Assembly: GCA_020630595.1 (NCBI GenBank)
Contig: JAHDBC010000019.1
Span: 1 to 38,986, forward strand
DNA: 38,986 nucleotides
Origin: Planktomarina sp.
GTDB lineage: Bacteria > Pseudomonadota > Alphaproteobacteria > Rhodobacterales > Rhodobacteraceae
Direction of reading: 5' to 3'
The notes beneath the pieces are model-generated. The model saw only the letters and a list, made by a program, of their open reading frames with translations. It was not told the origin of the DNA and did no database searches. Below, piece by piece: positions 25,074 through 33,887 of the stretch. Numbering within the stretch: position 1 is the stretch's first letter; each line of letters starts with the position of its first letter. A program made the translations under genes and the position numbers.

Positions 25074-25663
25074 TGCGCCTTCACGCCATCCCGGAACGGG
25101 TGTTTGATCAGGGACATTTCGGTCACCAGATCCGCAGCCTCGATCAGTTCTTCCTTTGCGTTTCGCCCGGTCAGGCACACGTGTGTCATGTGCGGCTTTT
25201 CGTGCAGCAGGAAGTCCACGACCTCATCAATATCCAGATAATCATATCGCAGGGCGATGTTGATTTCGTCCAGCAGCACGAACTGAATATCAGGATCCAG
25301 GATTTGTTCTTTGGCCATGCGCCAGCCATTCTGTGCGGCGGCGACATCGCGGTCGCGGTCCTGGGTTTCCCAGGTGAAGCCTTCGCCGGATACAAAGAAC
25401 CGCACTTCATCCGGGAACCGTTTGGTCAGGAATTCGCGTTCGCCCGTCATCCAGTTGCCTTTGATGAATTGCACGACGGCGGCGGGTTTGCCGTGGGCGA
25501 TGCACCGCATGATCATCCCGAACCCGGATGATGATTTGCCTTTGCCTGCGCCGGTGTGAACCATGATCAGACCTTTTTCTTCGGTCTTGGTTTCCATCAT
25601 CTTGTCACGGGCCGCTTTGATCTTTTTCATCTTTTCGTTGTGGCGGGCGGCGGTGTCGTCCAT
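25055..25663 (-). CDS. cobO: Cob(I)yrinic acid a,c-diamide adenosyltransferase CobO
   Basis: A 202-residue BtuR/CobO-type enzyme. The P-loop is VHTGAGKGKSSSGFG (residues about 35-49), followed by VVQFIKGNW, the FVLLDEINIALRYDYLD block and VCLTGRNAKEELIE. It transfers the adenosyl group from ATP to the cobalt of cob(I)yrinic acid a,c-diamide, the step between CobB/CobNST and CobQ. A strong AGGAGG lies about 9 bases before the ATG. It is divergent from the riboswitch operon and does not itself carry a riboswitch. Confidence 0.95.
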   Translation of the reverse strand: MDDTAARHNEKMKKIKAARDKMMETKTEEKGLIMVHTGAGKGKSSSGFGMIMRCIAHGKPAAVVQFIKGNWMTGEREFLTKRFPDEVRFFVSGEGFTWETQDRDRDVAAAQNGWRMAKEQILDPDIQFVLLDEINIALRYDYLDIDEVVDFLLHEKPHMTHVCLTGRNAKEELIEAADLVTEMSLIKHPFRDGVKAQKGVEF

Positions 25664-25700
25664 CTGGGGTTCCTCCTGTGGGTCACATCAGCAGTTACAC

Positions 25701-25726
25701 TGACGTCGGCGATTGACAAGACGTCA
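25701..25726. promoter_or_regulatory. Inverted repeat between cobO and the riboswitch
   Basis: TGACGTC (25701-25707) and GACGTCA (25720-25726) are perfect inverted repeats separated by 12 bases. A TTGACA hexamer (25713-25718, plus strand) lies between them, and a TTGTCA is readable on the minus strand. This could be an operator or core promoter for cobO, for the riboswitch transcript, or both. Confidence 0.35.
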
Positions 25727-25734
25727 CAGGGCAG

Positions 25735-25899
25735 GGCAGGTGGACGATGATGGTCCCAGCCCCCGCTGGGTGAATAGGGAATCGGGTGAAAGACCCGAAC
25801 TGCCCCCGCAACTGTAAACGGTTCGCCCCCTGCAACGGCCACTGGTGACACACCGGGAAGGCGCAGATGGGCATACGCCGTAAAGTCAGGAGACCTGCC
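25735..25899 (+). promoter_or_regulatory. Cobalamin riboswitch (aptamer)
   Basis: The closing P1 stem pairs GGCAGGT (25735-25741) with ACCTGCC (25893-25899). Inside are the conserved GCCCCCGCAACTGTAAACGG-like segment (about 25802-25821), the B12 box GCCACTGG (25838-25845), GGGAAGGC (25855-25862) and AAGTCAGGAGACC. After P1, a small TGGGC/GCCCA hairpin (25922-25937) sits just before the ribosome-binding site of the DUF1636 gene, and no T-tract is present. Translational rather than transcriptional control is therefore likelier. Binding of cobalamin should shut down the long cob operon. Confidence 0.93.
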
Positions 25900-25953
25900 A
25901 TCAAGAACCGAAACACCAACCTGGGCGGGGTGGCCCATGGGAAGGATATAGTG

Positions 25954-26322
25954 ATGACAACCGAATTGATGGTCTGCGTGAAATGCCGCGCGGGGCAGGA
26001 TGTGCCAGACGGCGGCGAACGCCCGGGCCAGGCCCTGCATGATCAACTGGCCGGGATGACCCTGCCTGATGGCGTGGTTTTGAAACCCGTGGAATGCATG
26101 CAGAATTGCGATCATGGGTGCAGCGTGACCCTGCGCGGGGGGCCGGAAAAATGGACCTATGTCTATGGCAACTTTGACGCGTCGCTTTTGGACGTGATTG
26201 TTGAAGGCGCAGCAAAGTATCACGATGCATCCGATGGGCTGATCCCGTGGCGCGAACGCCCCGATCACCTGAAGAAAAACTGTATCGCCCGTATCCCACC
26301 GATGGAGGCCCCGAATGACTGA
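25954..26322 (+). CDS. DUF1636 cysteine-rich protein
   Basis: A 122-residue protein of the DUF1636 (small metal-binding, thioredoxin-like ferredoxin-like) type. Cysteines appear as CVKCRAG near the N-terminus and CMQNCDHGC near residues 48-56, with another in KKNCIARI. The family is regularly found beside cobW. The ATG at 25954 is chosen because GAAGGA lies about 8 bases upstream and the earlier frame lies inside the riboswitch. First gene of the riboswitch operon; overlaps cobW by 8 bases. A role in cobalt or iron-sulfur handling for B12 synthesis is inferred. Confidence 0.8.
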   Translation: MTTELMVCVKCRAGQDVPDGGERPGQALHDQLAGMTLPDGVVLKPVECMQNCDHGCSVTLRGGPEKWTYVYGNFDASLLDVIVEGAAKYHDASDGLIPWRERPDHLKKNCIARIPPMEAPND

Positions 26323-27349
26323 TCTTGCCAAACTGCCCGTCACTGTGATCACGGGGTTCCTTGGGTCTGGAAAAACGACGCTGGTGTCGCACCTGATGCA
26401 AAATCCGGGCGGCAAACGTCTGGCGATTGTGGTTAATGAATTTGGCGACGTGGGCGTAGATGGCGACATCCTGAAAAGCTGTGCGATCCCCGATTGCCCC
26501 GCAGAAAATATCATGGAACTGGCGAATGGGTGCATCTGTTGCACAGTGGCCGATGATTTCATCCCGACGATCGAAGCGTTGATGGCCTTGGACCCGCGCC
26601 CGGAACATATCTTGATCGAAACATCTGGATTGGCCCTGCCAAAGCCGCTGCTGAAGGCGTTTGATTGGCCCGACATTCGGTCCAAAATCACGGTTGATGG
26701 TGTGATTGCCCTAGCGGATGCAGAGGCCGTGGCCGATGGCCGGTTCGCCAGTTCGGTAGAGGCTGTGGACGCACAGCGTTTGGCCGATGACAGCATCGAC
26801 CACGAAACCCCGCTGCATGAAGTGTTCGAAGATCAGATTTCCTGTGCCGATATCATCCTGTTGACCAAACCGGATCTGGCCGGGGCGGATGGTGTGGAAA
26901 AGGCGAAAGCCTATATCGCCAAACATGCACCGCGTCCCCTGCCAGTGGTGGAAGTTGCCGAAGGCGTCGTGGACCCGCGCGTGATTTTGGGCCTGGAAGC
27001 CGCTGCCGAAGATGACATGGATGCACGCCCATCCCACCACGATGGGCACCATGATCATGAACATGATGATTTCGACAGTATCGTTGTCGACATCCCCGAA
27101 CAGGCGGACCCGGCGGCATTGGTTGCGAAAATCGAAGCCTTGGCCAATGACCAGAACATTCTGCGGGTCAAAGGCTATGCGTCGGTCACCGGTAAACCGA
27201 TGCGCCTTTTGGTTCAGGCCGTGGGTGCGCGGGTGCGGCATCAGTTCGACCGCCCGTGGGCCCCGGATGAAACCCGGCAAGGGCGTTTGGTTGTCATCGC
27301 CGAACATGACGACATCGACCGGTCTATCATTGAGAAAGCATTGGCGTAG
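26315..27349 (+). CDS. cobW: CobW, G3E-family GTPase for cobalt supply
   Basis: A 344-residue G3E metallochaperone. The P-loop is GFLGSGKT (residues 14-21), NEFGDVGVD carries the family NEFG motif, and NGCICC places the metal-binding C73-I-C75-C76. The guanine motif appears as LLTKPDL. A histidine-rich stretch (HHDGHHDHEHDD, near 237-248) can bind Co or Zn. The C-terminal CobW_C domain runs to the end. It is believed to hand Co(II) to the cobaltochelatase CobN-S-T. Overlaps the DUF1636 gene by 8 bases. Confidence 0.93.
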   Translation: MTDLAKLPVTVITGFLGSGKTTLVSHLMQNPGGKRLAIVVNEFGDVGVDGDILKSCAIPDCPAENIMELANGCICCTVADDFIPTIEALMALDPRPEHILIETSGLALPKPLLKAFDWPDIRSKITVDGVIALADAEAVADGRFASSVEAVDAQRLADDSIDHETPLHEVFEDQISCADIILLTKPDLAGADGVEKAKAYIAKHAPRPLPVVEVAEGVVDPRVILGLEAAAEDDMDARPSHHDGHHDHEHDDFDSIVVDIPEQADPAALVAKIEALANDQNILRVKGYASVTGKPMRLLVQAVGARVRHQFDRPWAPDETRQGRLVVIAEHDDIDRSIIEKALA

Positions 27350-27366
27350 GGTGGGTGAAACCCACC
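27350..27366. repeat. Short perfect hairpin between cobW and cobN
   Basis: GGTGGGT (27350-27356) pairs with ACCCACC (27360-27366), loop GAA, placed in the only 39-base gap of the operon and starting right after the cobW stop. It lacks a T-tract. It may be a small dispersed intergenic repeat or a processing or stability element. Confidence 0.5.
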
Positions 27367-27388
27367 GTTCCTGCACCATGATCCCGCC

Positions 27389-30300
27389 ATGCACGTCATT
27401 TTCCGCGAAAGCCAAGGGTTAGAAGAAACAGAAACCCCGACCGATCTGGGCCAAACCCCGGCGGATCTGGTGGTGCTGTCGCTGTCTGATTCTGATCTGG
27501 GTGCTTTTGCGGCGGGCTGGCACGCGATGAAGGCGGGCGGCGATGCGCCCACCTTGCGGCTTGCCAATATCGCGGCGCTGAAACATCCGCTGTCTGTCGA
27601 TACCTATATCGAACAGACCCTGTCACAGGCCAAAGGCATCCTGATCCGCATGATCGGCGGGGTGCCTTACTGGCCCTACGGTTTGCAACACATCGAACAT
27701 CTGTGCCGGTCCAAGGGGATCGCGCTTGCGGTTCTGCCTGCGGATGGGCGGTCCGATGATCGGCTGGATGAAATTTCGACCTTGCCGGTTTCGACCCTGC
27801 GCCGATTGCAGCATCTGTGCGATGCGGGGGGGGCCGTCGCGGCGCAGGCGGCGTTGGCACAATTGGCATTGGCCGCAGGTGTTTATGCCCGGCCTGTACG
27901 CGGGGCCAAAGCCCTGCCCATGGTCGGGTTTTGGACCCCGGATCAGGGCGTGTGCTGCCCGCATCCGGTGCCATCGGGCAGGCCGCTGGTGCTGGTCACA
28001 TTTTATCGGTCCTATCTGGTGTCTGCAGATCTGGGCACGATCACTGCGCTGTGTGCAGAATTGTCAGATCAGGGGTTTCATGCGATCGGCATGTTTGCCC
28101 CGTCGTTGAAAGCCCCCGATGCGGCCGGATGGATGGCCCGGCAAGTGCGCCACCTGAACCCGGCCGCCATCGTCAATGCCACTGCATTTTCCGGACGCGG
28201 GGCAGGGGGAACGTCGCCACTGGATGCATCTGACGCGCCTGTGTTTCAGGCCGCATTGGCGACATCCACCGAAGACGCGTGGGCAGGGGCGGACCGGGGC
28301 CTGTCGCCCGCCGATCTTGCCATGCATGTTGTCCTGCCAGAAGTGGACGGGCGCATTTTTGCAGGTGTTGCGTCGTTCAAGGAACCGCAAGACCCAGACC
28401 CCGATTTGCAATTTTCGCGCTATGTTCATCGCCCACAGTTGGACCGGGTGCGGGCCATCGTGCGCCGGGTCACGGCGTGGCACCAGTTGGGGCAGGGGGC
28501 CGCGCGCAAGGCGCTGGTGCTTTCCACCTATCCCGGCAAAGACTGGAACATGGCCCACGCGGTTGGGTTGGACGCTGTCGCATCCGCAAATGCGATTTTG
28601 GAAGACTGCGGCGAAACGGGCTTTGCCGCGACGGATCTTTCAAACGCTGAAACGGTGATAGCGTGGGCCGATTATGATGCCGCGCTGGCACAGCTGCCCG
28701 GCCCTTTGCAGGATGATTTGGCCACGGCTTGGGGTGATCCCCGGGATGATATCCGTGCCACCGATGCGGGCCTGTCGTTGCCGATTTTGACGCGTGGGTC
28801 CACGGTCATTGCCCTGCAGCCCGAACGGGGCACGCCAACGCTGCGCGATGACGAATATCACGATCTGGCCCGCACCCCACGCCATTCTTATGTGGCGTTC
28901 TATCTGTGGCTGCAAAGCCAGGTCGATGCCCTGATCCACATTGGTGCGCATGGCACGTTGGAATGGTTGCCCGGCAAATCGGTTGCGCTGTCTGGTGCAT
29001 GTTGGCCCGAAGTTCTGACGGGCGATTTGCCGGTGATTTATCCTTTCATCGTGAATGACCCGGGCGAAGCGGCACAGGCCAAGCGCCGCATCGGGGCCGT
29101 GACGCTGGGCCATGTGCCACCACCGATGGCCCCATCGGAAACACCGACGCGGTTGGTGCGGCTGGAAGCGCTGCTGGATGAATTTTCCAACGCTGATGGG
29201 CTGGACCCCCGGCGCCGCGACCGCCTGCAAGAAGACATCCGGGCAGAGGCTCAGGCCCTGGGCGTCGAAGACAATCTGGGGCTAGACCGCGCCTCCTGTT
29301 CGGCAGAGGCGATCACCCGCATCGACCGGTTTGTCTGCGATGTCAAAGAAAGCCAATATGGGGATGGGTTGCACATCTGGGGTCGTGTGCCGGATGCCGC
29401 GCCATCCTTTGATGTGGCAGACAGTATCGCCAACGAACGGAAATCTTTGACCGACGCGCTAAACGGCAAGCGGATCGAAAGCGGCCCGTCCGGGTCGCCC
29501 TATCGCGGCAGAACAGATGTGCTGCCCACGGGCCGCAACCTGTTCACCACAGACCCGCGATCTGTACCGACCCGTGCGGCCTATGCGCAGGGGGTCGCAC
29601 TGGCGGATGAATTCGTGCGCCGCCATTTGCAGGATCATGGCGATTGGCCCCGGGCCTTGGTGGTGGATTTGTGGGGGTCGGCCACCATGCGCACTGCGGG
29701 CGAAGAATTCGCGATGGCGTTGGCCCTTCTGGGTGTGCGACCTGTCTGGGATCAGGGATCAGAACGTGTATCGGGCATCGAAGTGTTGCCCATCGCCGAA
29801 CTGTCGCGCCCCCGGTTGGATGTGACCCTGCGCGTGTCTGGCCTGTTTCGCGATGTGTTTCCAACGTTGACCACGCTGTACAATCAAGCCGTGCGCCTGT
29901 TGGCCGGGCGGGATGAAGCGGATGACTGGAACCCGTTTGTGGGTGCCGCATCGGCCCGCGTTTATGCCCCTGCACCGGGTCAGTTTGGCGTCGCCATGGG
30001 CCACCATCTGGGGGATTATTCCGATGCGGCCAAACAGGCCGCCGGAGAAGCGTGGTTGAAAGCATCATCTTACGCCGTTGATGGGGACCACATCACCGAA
30101 GATGCCGCCGGGATCGCAGAACGGGTCAAACGCGCAACGGCATTCGTGCATCTGCAAGATCTGCCGGAAACCGATGTTTTGCTGGCCGAAGATTACGCAA
30201 CACATGAGGCTGGATTTGCTGCCGCGCAGGCCATTACGGGTGGTGCCGCCAGCCTGTATCATCTGGATGCCACCAACCCGGATCACCCCCGCGCCCGCAC

Positions 30301-30637
30301 GTTGACCGAAGAAATCGCAAAGGTCGTGCTGGCCCGTGCCACCCAACCGGGATGGTTGAAGGGCATGCAGCGCCATGGCTTTCGCGGGGCGGCAGAAATC
30401 GCGATGACGCTGGAAAACATGGGGGCCTTTGCACAGCTTGCCGACGTGGTGCCGGGGCATTTGTTTGATGCCTATTACGACGCCACGCTGGGTGATCCGC
30501 ATATTGACCAATTCCTGCGCGACGCAAATCCGGATGCCCACCAGGCCATGGTCGACCGCTTTGCCGCGCTTCATGCGGCGGGCCTGTGGCAATCGCGGCG
30601 CAATTCGATCCTTGCGGCGATGGAAGCGGCGGAATGA
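27389..30637 (+). CDS. cobN: Aerobic cobaltochelatase large subunit CobN
   Basis: A 1082-residue CobN/Mg-chelatase H-type protein. The conserved HIGAHGTLEWLPGKS block lies near residues 514-528, and VVDLWGSATMRTAGEEFAMAL and AMTLENMGAFAQLAD are further family blocks. With CobS and CobT (not in this window) it inserts Co(II) into hydrogenobyrinic acid a,c-diamide at the expense of ATP. It is shorter than the P. denitrificans protein (about 1275 residues), but no catalytic block appears to be missing. The stop overlaps the cobG start by 4 bases. Confidence 0.94.
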   Translation: MHVIFRESQGLEETETPTDLGQTPADLVVLSLSDSDLGAFAAGWHAMKAGGDAPTLRLANIAALKHPLSVDTYIEQTLSQAKGILIRMIGGVPYWPYGLQHIEHLCRSKGIALAVLPADGRSDDRLDEISTLPVSTLRRLQHLCDAGGAVAAQAALAQLALAAGVYARPVRGAKALPMVGFWTPDQGVCCPHPVPSGRPLVLVTFYRSYLVSADLGTITALCAELSDQGFHAIGMFAPSLKAPDAAGWMARQVRHLNPAAIVNATAFSGRGAGGTSPLDASDAPVFQAALATSTEDAWAGADRGLSPADLAMHVVLPEVDGRIFAGVASFKEPQDPDPDLQFSRYVHRPQLDRVRAIVRRVTAWHQLGQGAARKALVLSTYPGKDWNMAHAVGLDAVASANAILEDCGETGFAATDLSNAETVIAWADYDAALAQLPGPLQDDLATAWGDPRDDIRATDAGLSLPILTRGSTVIALQPERGTPTLRDDEYHDLARTPRHSYVAFYLWLQSQVDALIHIGAHGTLEWLPGKSVALSGACWPEVLTGDLPVIYPFIVNDPGEAAQAKRRIGAVTLGHVPPPMAPSETPTRLVRLEALLDEFSNADGLDPRRRDRLQEDIRAEAQALGVEDNLGLDRASCSAEAITRIDRFVCDVKESQYGDGLHIWGRVPDAAPSFDVADSIANERKSLTDALNGKRIESGPSGSPYRGRTDVLPTGRNLFTTDPRSVPTRAAYAQGVALADEFVRRHLQDHGDWPRALVVDLWGSATMRTAGEEFAMALALLGVRPVWDQGSERVSGIEVLPIAELSRPRLDVTLRVSGLFRDVFPTLTTLYNQAVRLLAGRDEADDWNPFVGAASARVYAPAPGQFGVAMGHHLGDYSDAAKQAAGEAWLKASSYAVDGDHITEDAAGIAERVKRATAFVHLQDLPETDVLLAEDYATHEAGFAAAQAITGGAASLYHLDATNPDHPRARTLTEEIAKVVLARATQPGWLKGMQRHGFRGAAEIAMTLENMGAFAQLADVVPGHLFDAYYDATLGDPHIDQFLRDANPDAHQAMVDRFAALHAAGLWQSRRNSILAAMEAAE

Positions 30638-31797
30638 CCGCGCCAAAGATCACAAGCCCAATCGTGAAAGGGTATTGCCCCGGTGCGCTGCGCCCGATGA
30701 TGTCGGGCGATGGGCTGATCGTGCGGGTCAAGCCCCTGATGGGCCGCTTGTCGCGGGATCAGGTGCTGGGCCTGTGCGATATTGCAGACCAGTTCGGCAA
30801 TGGCACGATTGATGTCACCAGCCGTGCGAATTTGCAAATCCGTGGGGTGGCGCAGCACGGGCTGGTTGTGGCCGCACTGCGTGATTTGGGGGTGTTGGAC
30901 AGCGACGCTGTGACGGAATCGCGACGCAATATTTTGATCGCGCCCTTGGCTGTATCGGATGCCTCCGGCGGGAGTATTTCGGGCAAAATGAAGACGCAGG
31001 CCGCGCTTCATGATCGGCTTGTGGCGCGGGTGCGGGATTGGCCGGATTTGCCAAACAAGATGGGGATCGCGATCGATCTGGGGGACGCGCGCATGCTGGC
31101 CGGCGCGTCTGCCGATTTTCGGTTTGAAGGATCTGATCACGGGATGATCCTGCGGGCTGATGGGGTGGAGACCGGCGTTGCCGTGACGTTGGATACGGCA
31201 GCCGACGTTCTTTTGGATTTGATGCAGTGGTTCGCAGACAGCGGTGGGCCCATGGCCGGGCGCATGGCGCGGCATCTGCAATCGACCGCGCTGCCGGATC
31301 GGTTTTGCGGGATCGCGCCAAAGGGTTCCGCGCCGGTGCCGCGCCCCGGTGTTTATGGATCCGATGTTTTGGTGGGGGTGGCATTTGGGCAGGCGACAAC
31401 TGCTGATCTGCGGCGCGTTATGGACAACGCAGCAGGCATGCGGCCAACACCGTGGAAAATGCTGTTGATCGAAGACAGCCACGATCCCGGCCGGTTTGTG
31501 ATGGATGCAGATGACCCGCTGTTGCGAATACATGCCTGCGTGGGTGCGCCCGGGTGCGCGCAAGCCGTCCAAGACACGCGCCACTTGGCGCAGCAATTGG
31601 CCCCCCATATGGCAGACCGCAGTGTGCATGTGGCGGGTTGCGCCAAGGGATGCGCCCACCCCCGTGCCACGGATGTCGCCATCGTTGGCACGAAAGACGG
31701 CTATGACCTTGTCAGAAATGGCAGGGCATGTGACATCCCCGCACAAAGGGGACTGACCCCCGAAGACATTATAGAAGACCTGACCGATGCCCTATGA
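30634..31797 (+). CDS. cobG: Precorrin-3B synthase CobG
   Basis: A 387-residue enzyme of the sulfite/nitrite reductase fold. The N-terminal ferredoxin-like repeat includes DVTSRANLQIRGVA. The 4Fe-4S/siroheme-type cysteines are arranged as ACVGAPGC (C-x5-C, near 302-308) and GCAKGC (C-x3-C, near 336-340). CobG uses molecular oxygen to make precorrin-3B, so this is the aerobic pathway. The ATG at 30634 overlaps the cobN stop (ATGA) and is preferred over 30586. Confidence 0.92.
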   Translation: MTAPKITSPIVKGYCPGALRPMMSGDGLIVRVKPLMGRLSRDQVLGLCDIADQFGNGTIDVTSRANLQIRGVAQHGLVVAALRDLGVLDSDAVTESRRNILIAPLAVSDASGGSISGKMKTQAALHDRLVARVRDWPDLPNKMGIAIDLGDARMLAGASADFRFEGSDHGMILRADGVETGVAVTLDTAADVLLDLMQWFADSGGPMAGRMARHLQSTALPDRFCGIAPKGSAPVPRPGVYGSDVLVGVAFGQATTADLRRVMDNAAGMRPTPWKMLLIEDSHDPGRFVMDADDPLLRIHACVGAPGCAQAVQDTRHLAQQLAPHMADRSVHVAGCAKGCAHPRATDVAIVGTKDGYDLVRNGRACDIPAQRGLTPEDIIEDLTDAL

Positions 31798-32416
31798 GTA
31801 CGAAAAAAACGGCGCTGCGATCTATTTGGAAAGCTTTGCGACCATCCGGGCCGAAGCCGAACTGGATCGGTTTGCCAAAGCTGACGAACAGGTGGTCGTG
31901 CGGATGATCCACGCGGCTGGAATGGTCGGGCTGGAACAGCACGTCAAGGTCACGGATGGCTTTACCGATGTGGCCCGCGCAGCGTTGGAGGCGGGCGCGC
32001 CCATCTTCTGCGACGCCTATATGGTGAGCGAAGGTGTCACGCGCAAACGTCTGCCTGCGGACAACGAAGTCATCTGCACCCTGCGCGATCCGCGCGTTCC
32101 CGGCATGGCTGCCGATATGGGAACCACGCGATCCGCTGCGGCGCTGGAGCTGTGGCGTGACAAACTGGAAGGATCGTTGGTCGCCATTGGCAACGCCCCC
32201 ACTGCGCTGTTCCATCTGTTGGAAATGTTGGAAGATCCGGCCTGCCCCCGCCCGGCGGCGATTATCGGCTGCCCCGTGGGCTTTGTGGGCGCACGCGAAA
32301 GCAAAGACGCGCTGTGGGCCGCAAACCCGGTGCCCAACATCATCGTAGAAGGCCGCCTGGGCGGCAGTGCCATCACCGTGGCCGCCATCAACGCCATCGC
32401 GAGCCGCGCCGAATGA
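31787..32416 (+). CDS. cobH: Precorrin-8X methylmutase CobH
   Basis: A 209-residue mutase that migrates the C11 methyl to C12, giving hydrogenobyrinic acid. The catalytic histidine is H42 in VVRMIHAAGMVG. The patterns FCDAYMVSEGVTRKRLP, GNAPTALFHLLEM and IIGCPVGFVGARESKD are diagnostic. It overlaps the end of cobG by 11 bases and its stop overlaps the cobI start by 4. Confidence 0.95.
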   Translation: MPYEYEKNGAAIYLESFATIRAEAELDRFAKADEQVVVRMIHAAGMVGLEQHVKVTDGFTDVARAALEAGAPIFCDAYMVSEGVTRKRLPADNEVICTLRDPRVPGMAADMGTTRSAAALELWRDKLEGSLVAIGNAPTALFHLLEMLEDPACPRPAAIIGCPVGFVGARESKDALWAANPVPNIIVEGRLGGSAITVAAINAIASRAE

Positions 32417-33138
32417 CCGGGGTCATCCATGGCGTTGGTCTGGGCCCCGGCGATCAGGAATTGATGAGCGTCCGGGCCGACCGGCTGGTGCGCGGCGCAA
32501 GCCATATCGCATTTTTCCGCAAGGAAGGCCGGGCGGGGCGGGCCCGCACGATTGTGGAGGGTATGTTGGCGGACGGGGTCGTGGAAATTGCCATGGAATA
32601 CCCGGTGACGACCGAAATTCCCCTGTCTGATCCGCGCTATAATGATGTGTTGGCCGCGTTCTATGCCGATTGCCGCGCACAGCTGCGGGCGCTGGCTGAA
32701 CAGGGCACTGATGTGGTGGTTCTGTGTGAAGGGGACCCATTCTTTTATGGGTCATTCATGCATCTTTACACACGGTTGAAAGACGAAGTTGAAGTTAAAG
32801 TTGTGCCTGCGATCACTGGCATGTCGGCGGCATGGACGGCATCGGGCGTGCCGATCACGTGGGGCGATGATGTGCTGTCCACGATCATGGGAACCCTGCC
32901 GGAAGAGGCGCTGGTTGCCGCATTGTCCCAAGCGGACGCCGTCGTCTTGATGAAAGTTGGGCGCAATCTGCCAAAGGTGCGCCGCGCGCTACAGGCCGCC
33001 GGCAAAGCGGACCGGGCCGTTTTGGTACAATATGCTGCGATGGACGGTCAGACCGTTGGGCCTTTGTCTGACTATCCAAAAGAAACGCTGCCTTATTTTT
33101 CGATCATCCTTGTACACGGGCAGGGGCGCAGGCCGTGA
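32413..33138 (+). CDS. cobI: Precorrin-2 C20-methyltransferase CobI
   Basis: A 241-residue class III SAM methyltransferase. The opening GVGLGPGDQELMSVRA is the family P-loop-like motif and VVLCEGDPFFYGSFMHLY is diagnostic of CobI. It methylates precorrin-2 at C20 to precorrin-3A, the substrate of CobG. The ATG at 32413 overlaps the cobH stop (ATGA). The 3' end overlaps cobJ by 4 bases. Confidence 0.95.
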   Translation: MTGVIHGVGLGPGDQELMSVRADRLVRGASHIAFFRKEGRAGRARTIVEGMLADGVVEIAMEYPVTTEIPLSDPRYNDVLAAFYADCRAQLRALAEQGTDVVVLCEGDPFFYGSFMHLYTRLKDEVEVKVVPAITGMSAAWTASGVPITWGDDVLSTIMGTLPEEALVAALSQADAVVLMKVGRNLPKVRRALQAAGKADRAVLVQYAAMDGQTVGPLSDYPKETLPYFSIILVHGQGRRP

Positions 33139-33887
33139 CGGGGTGGGTCAAAATCGTGGGTCTTGGACCCGGTGCCGACAGCCTGATTGCGCCCGAAGCG
33201 ACCAGTGTGATCGCTCAGGCCACGGATGTGGTGGGGTACATCCCCTATGTGCGGCGGATCGCGCCCCGGGACGGGTTGACCCTGCATGAAAGCGACAACC
33301 GGGTTGAACTGGACCGCGCTGCCCATGCCTTGACCATGGCGCTGGATGGCAAGCGGGTCGCAGTGGTCAGCAGCGGTGATCCCGGCGTATTTGCCATGGC
33401 TAGCGCGGTTTTTGAAGCGGTGGATGATGGCCCATCCCAGTGGCGCGATGTGGACATTCAGGTGATCCCGGGGATTACGGCATGCCTTGCTGCATCTGCC
33501 GCGGCGGGCGCACCACTGGGGCACGATTTTTGCACCATCAATTTGTCGGATAATCTGAAACCCGCAGCGCTGATCGAAAAACGTATCCGGCTGGCCGCCG
33601 AAGGCGATTTTGCCATGGCGTTTTACAACCCCAGATCCAAAGCACGGCCCGAAGGGTTTGAACGCGCGTTGAATGTGTTGCGCGATACCTGTGAACCGGA
33701 TCGATTGGTGATCTTTGCCCGGGCGGTGTCAACGCCAGAACAATCGTTAAAAATCGTACGCTTAGCGGATGTTATTGAAAGCATGGCGGACATGCGAACG
33801 GTCGTTTTGGTGGGGTCATCCATGACCCGCGTCATCGATAGGGACAAAGGGCCAATTGTTTACACGCCCCGGTCAGTGCCAGAATGA
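33135..33887 (+). CDS. cobJ: Precorrin-3B C17-methyltransferase CobJ
   Basis: A 250-residue SAM methyltransferase that also contracts the ring, forming precorrin-4. Motifs are IVGLGPGADSLIAPEA, VVSSGDPGVFAMASAVFE and FYNPRSKARPEGFERAL. A GTG start at 33135 overlaps the cobI stop (GTGA). Its last 28 bases overlap the convergent cobK gene on the other strand. Confidence 0.95.
   Translation: MTGWVKIVGLGPGADSLIAPEATSVIAQATDVVGYIPYVRRIAPRDGLTLHESDNRVELDRAAHALTMALDGKRVAVVSSGDPGVFAMASAVFEAVDDGPSQWRDVDIQVIPGITACLAASAAAGAPLGHDFCTINLSDNLKPAALIEKRIRLAAEGDFAMAFYNPRSKARPEGFERALNVLRDTCEPDRLVIFARAVSTPEQSLKIVRLADVIESMADMRTVVLVGSSMTRVIDRDKGPIVYTPRSVPE

Noticed and set aside
25627..26796. 389-residue minus-strand open frame
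   Set aside because: It covers the riboswitch, DUF1636 gene and cobW in antisense; those have clear motifs, and the frame has no ribosome-binding site or recognisable domain.
30571..31746. 391-residue minus-strand open frame opposite cobG
   Set aside because: Antisense shadow of cobG, which keeps its Fe-S cysteines and overlaps its neighbours.
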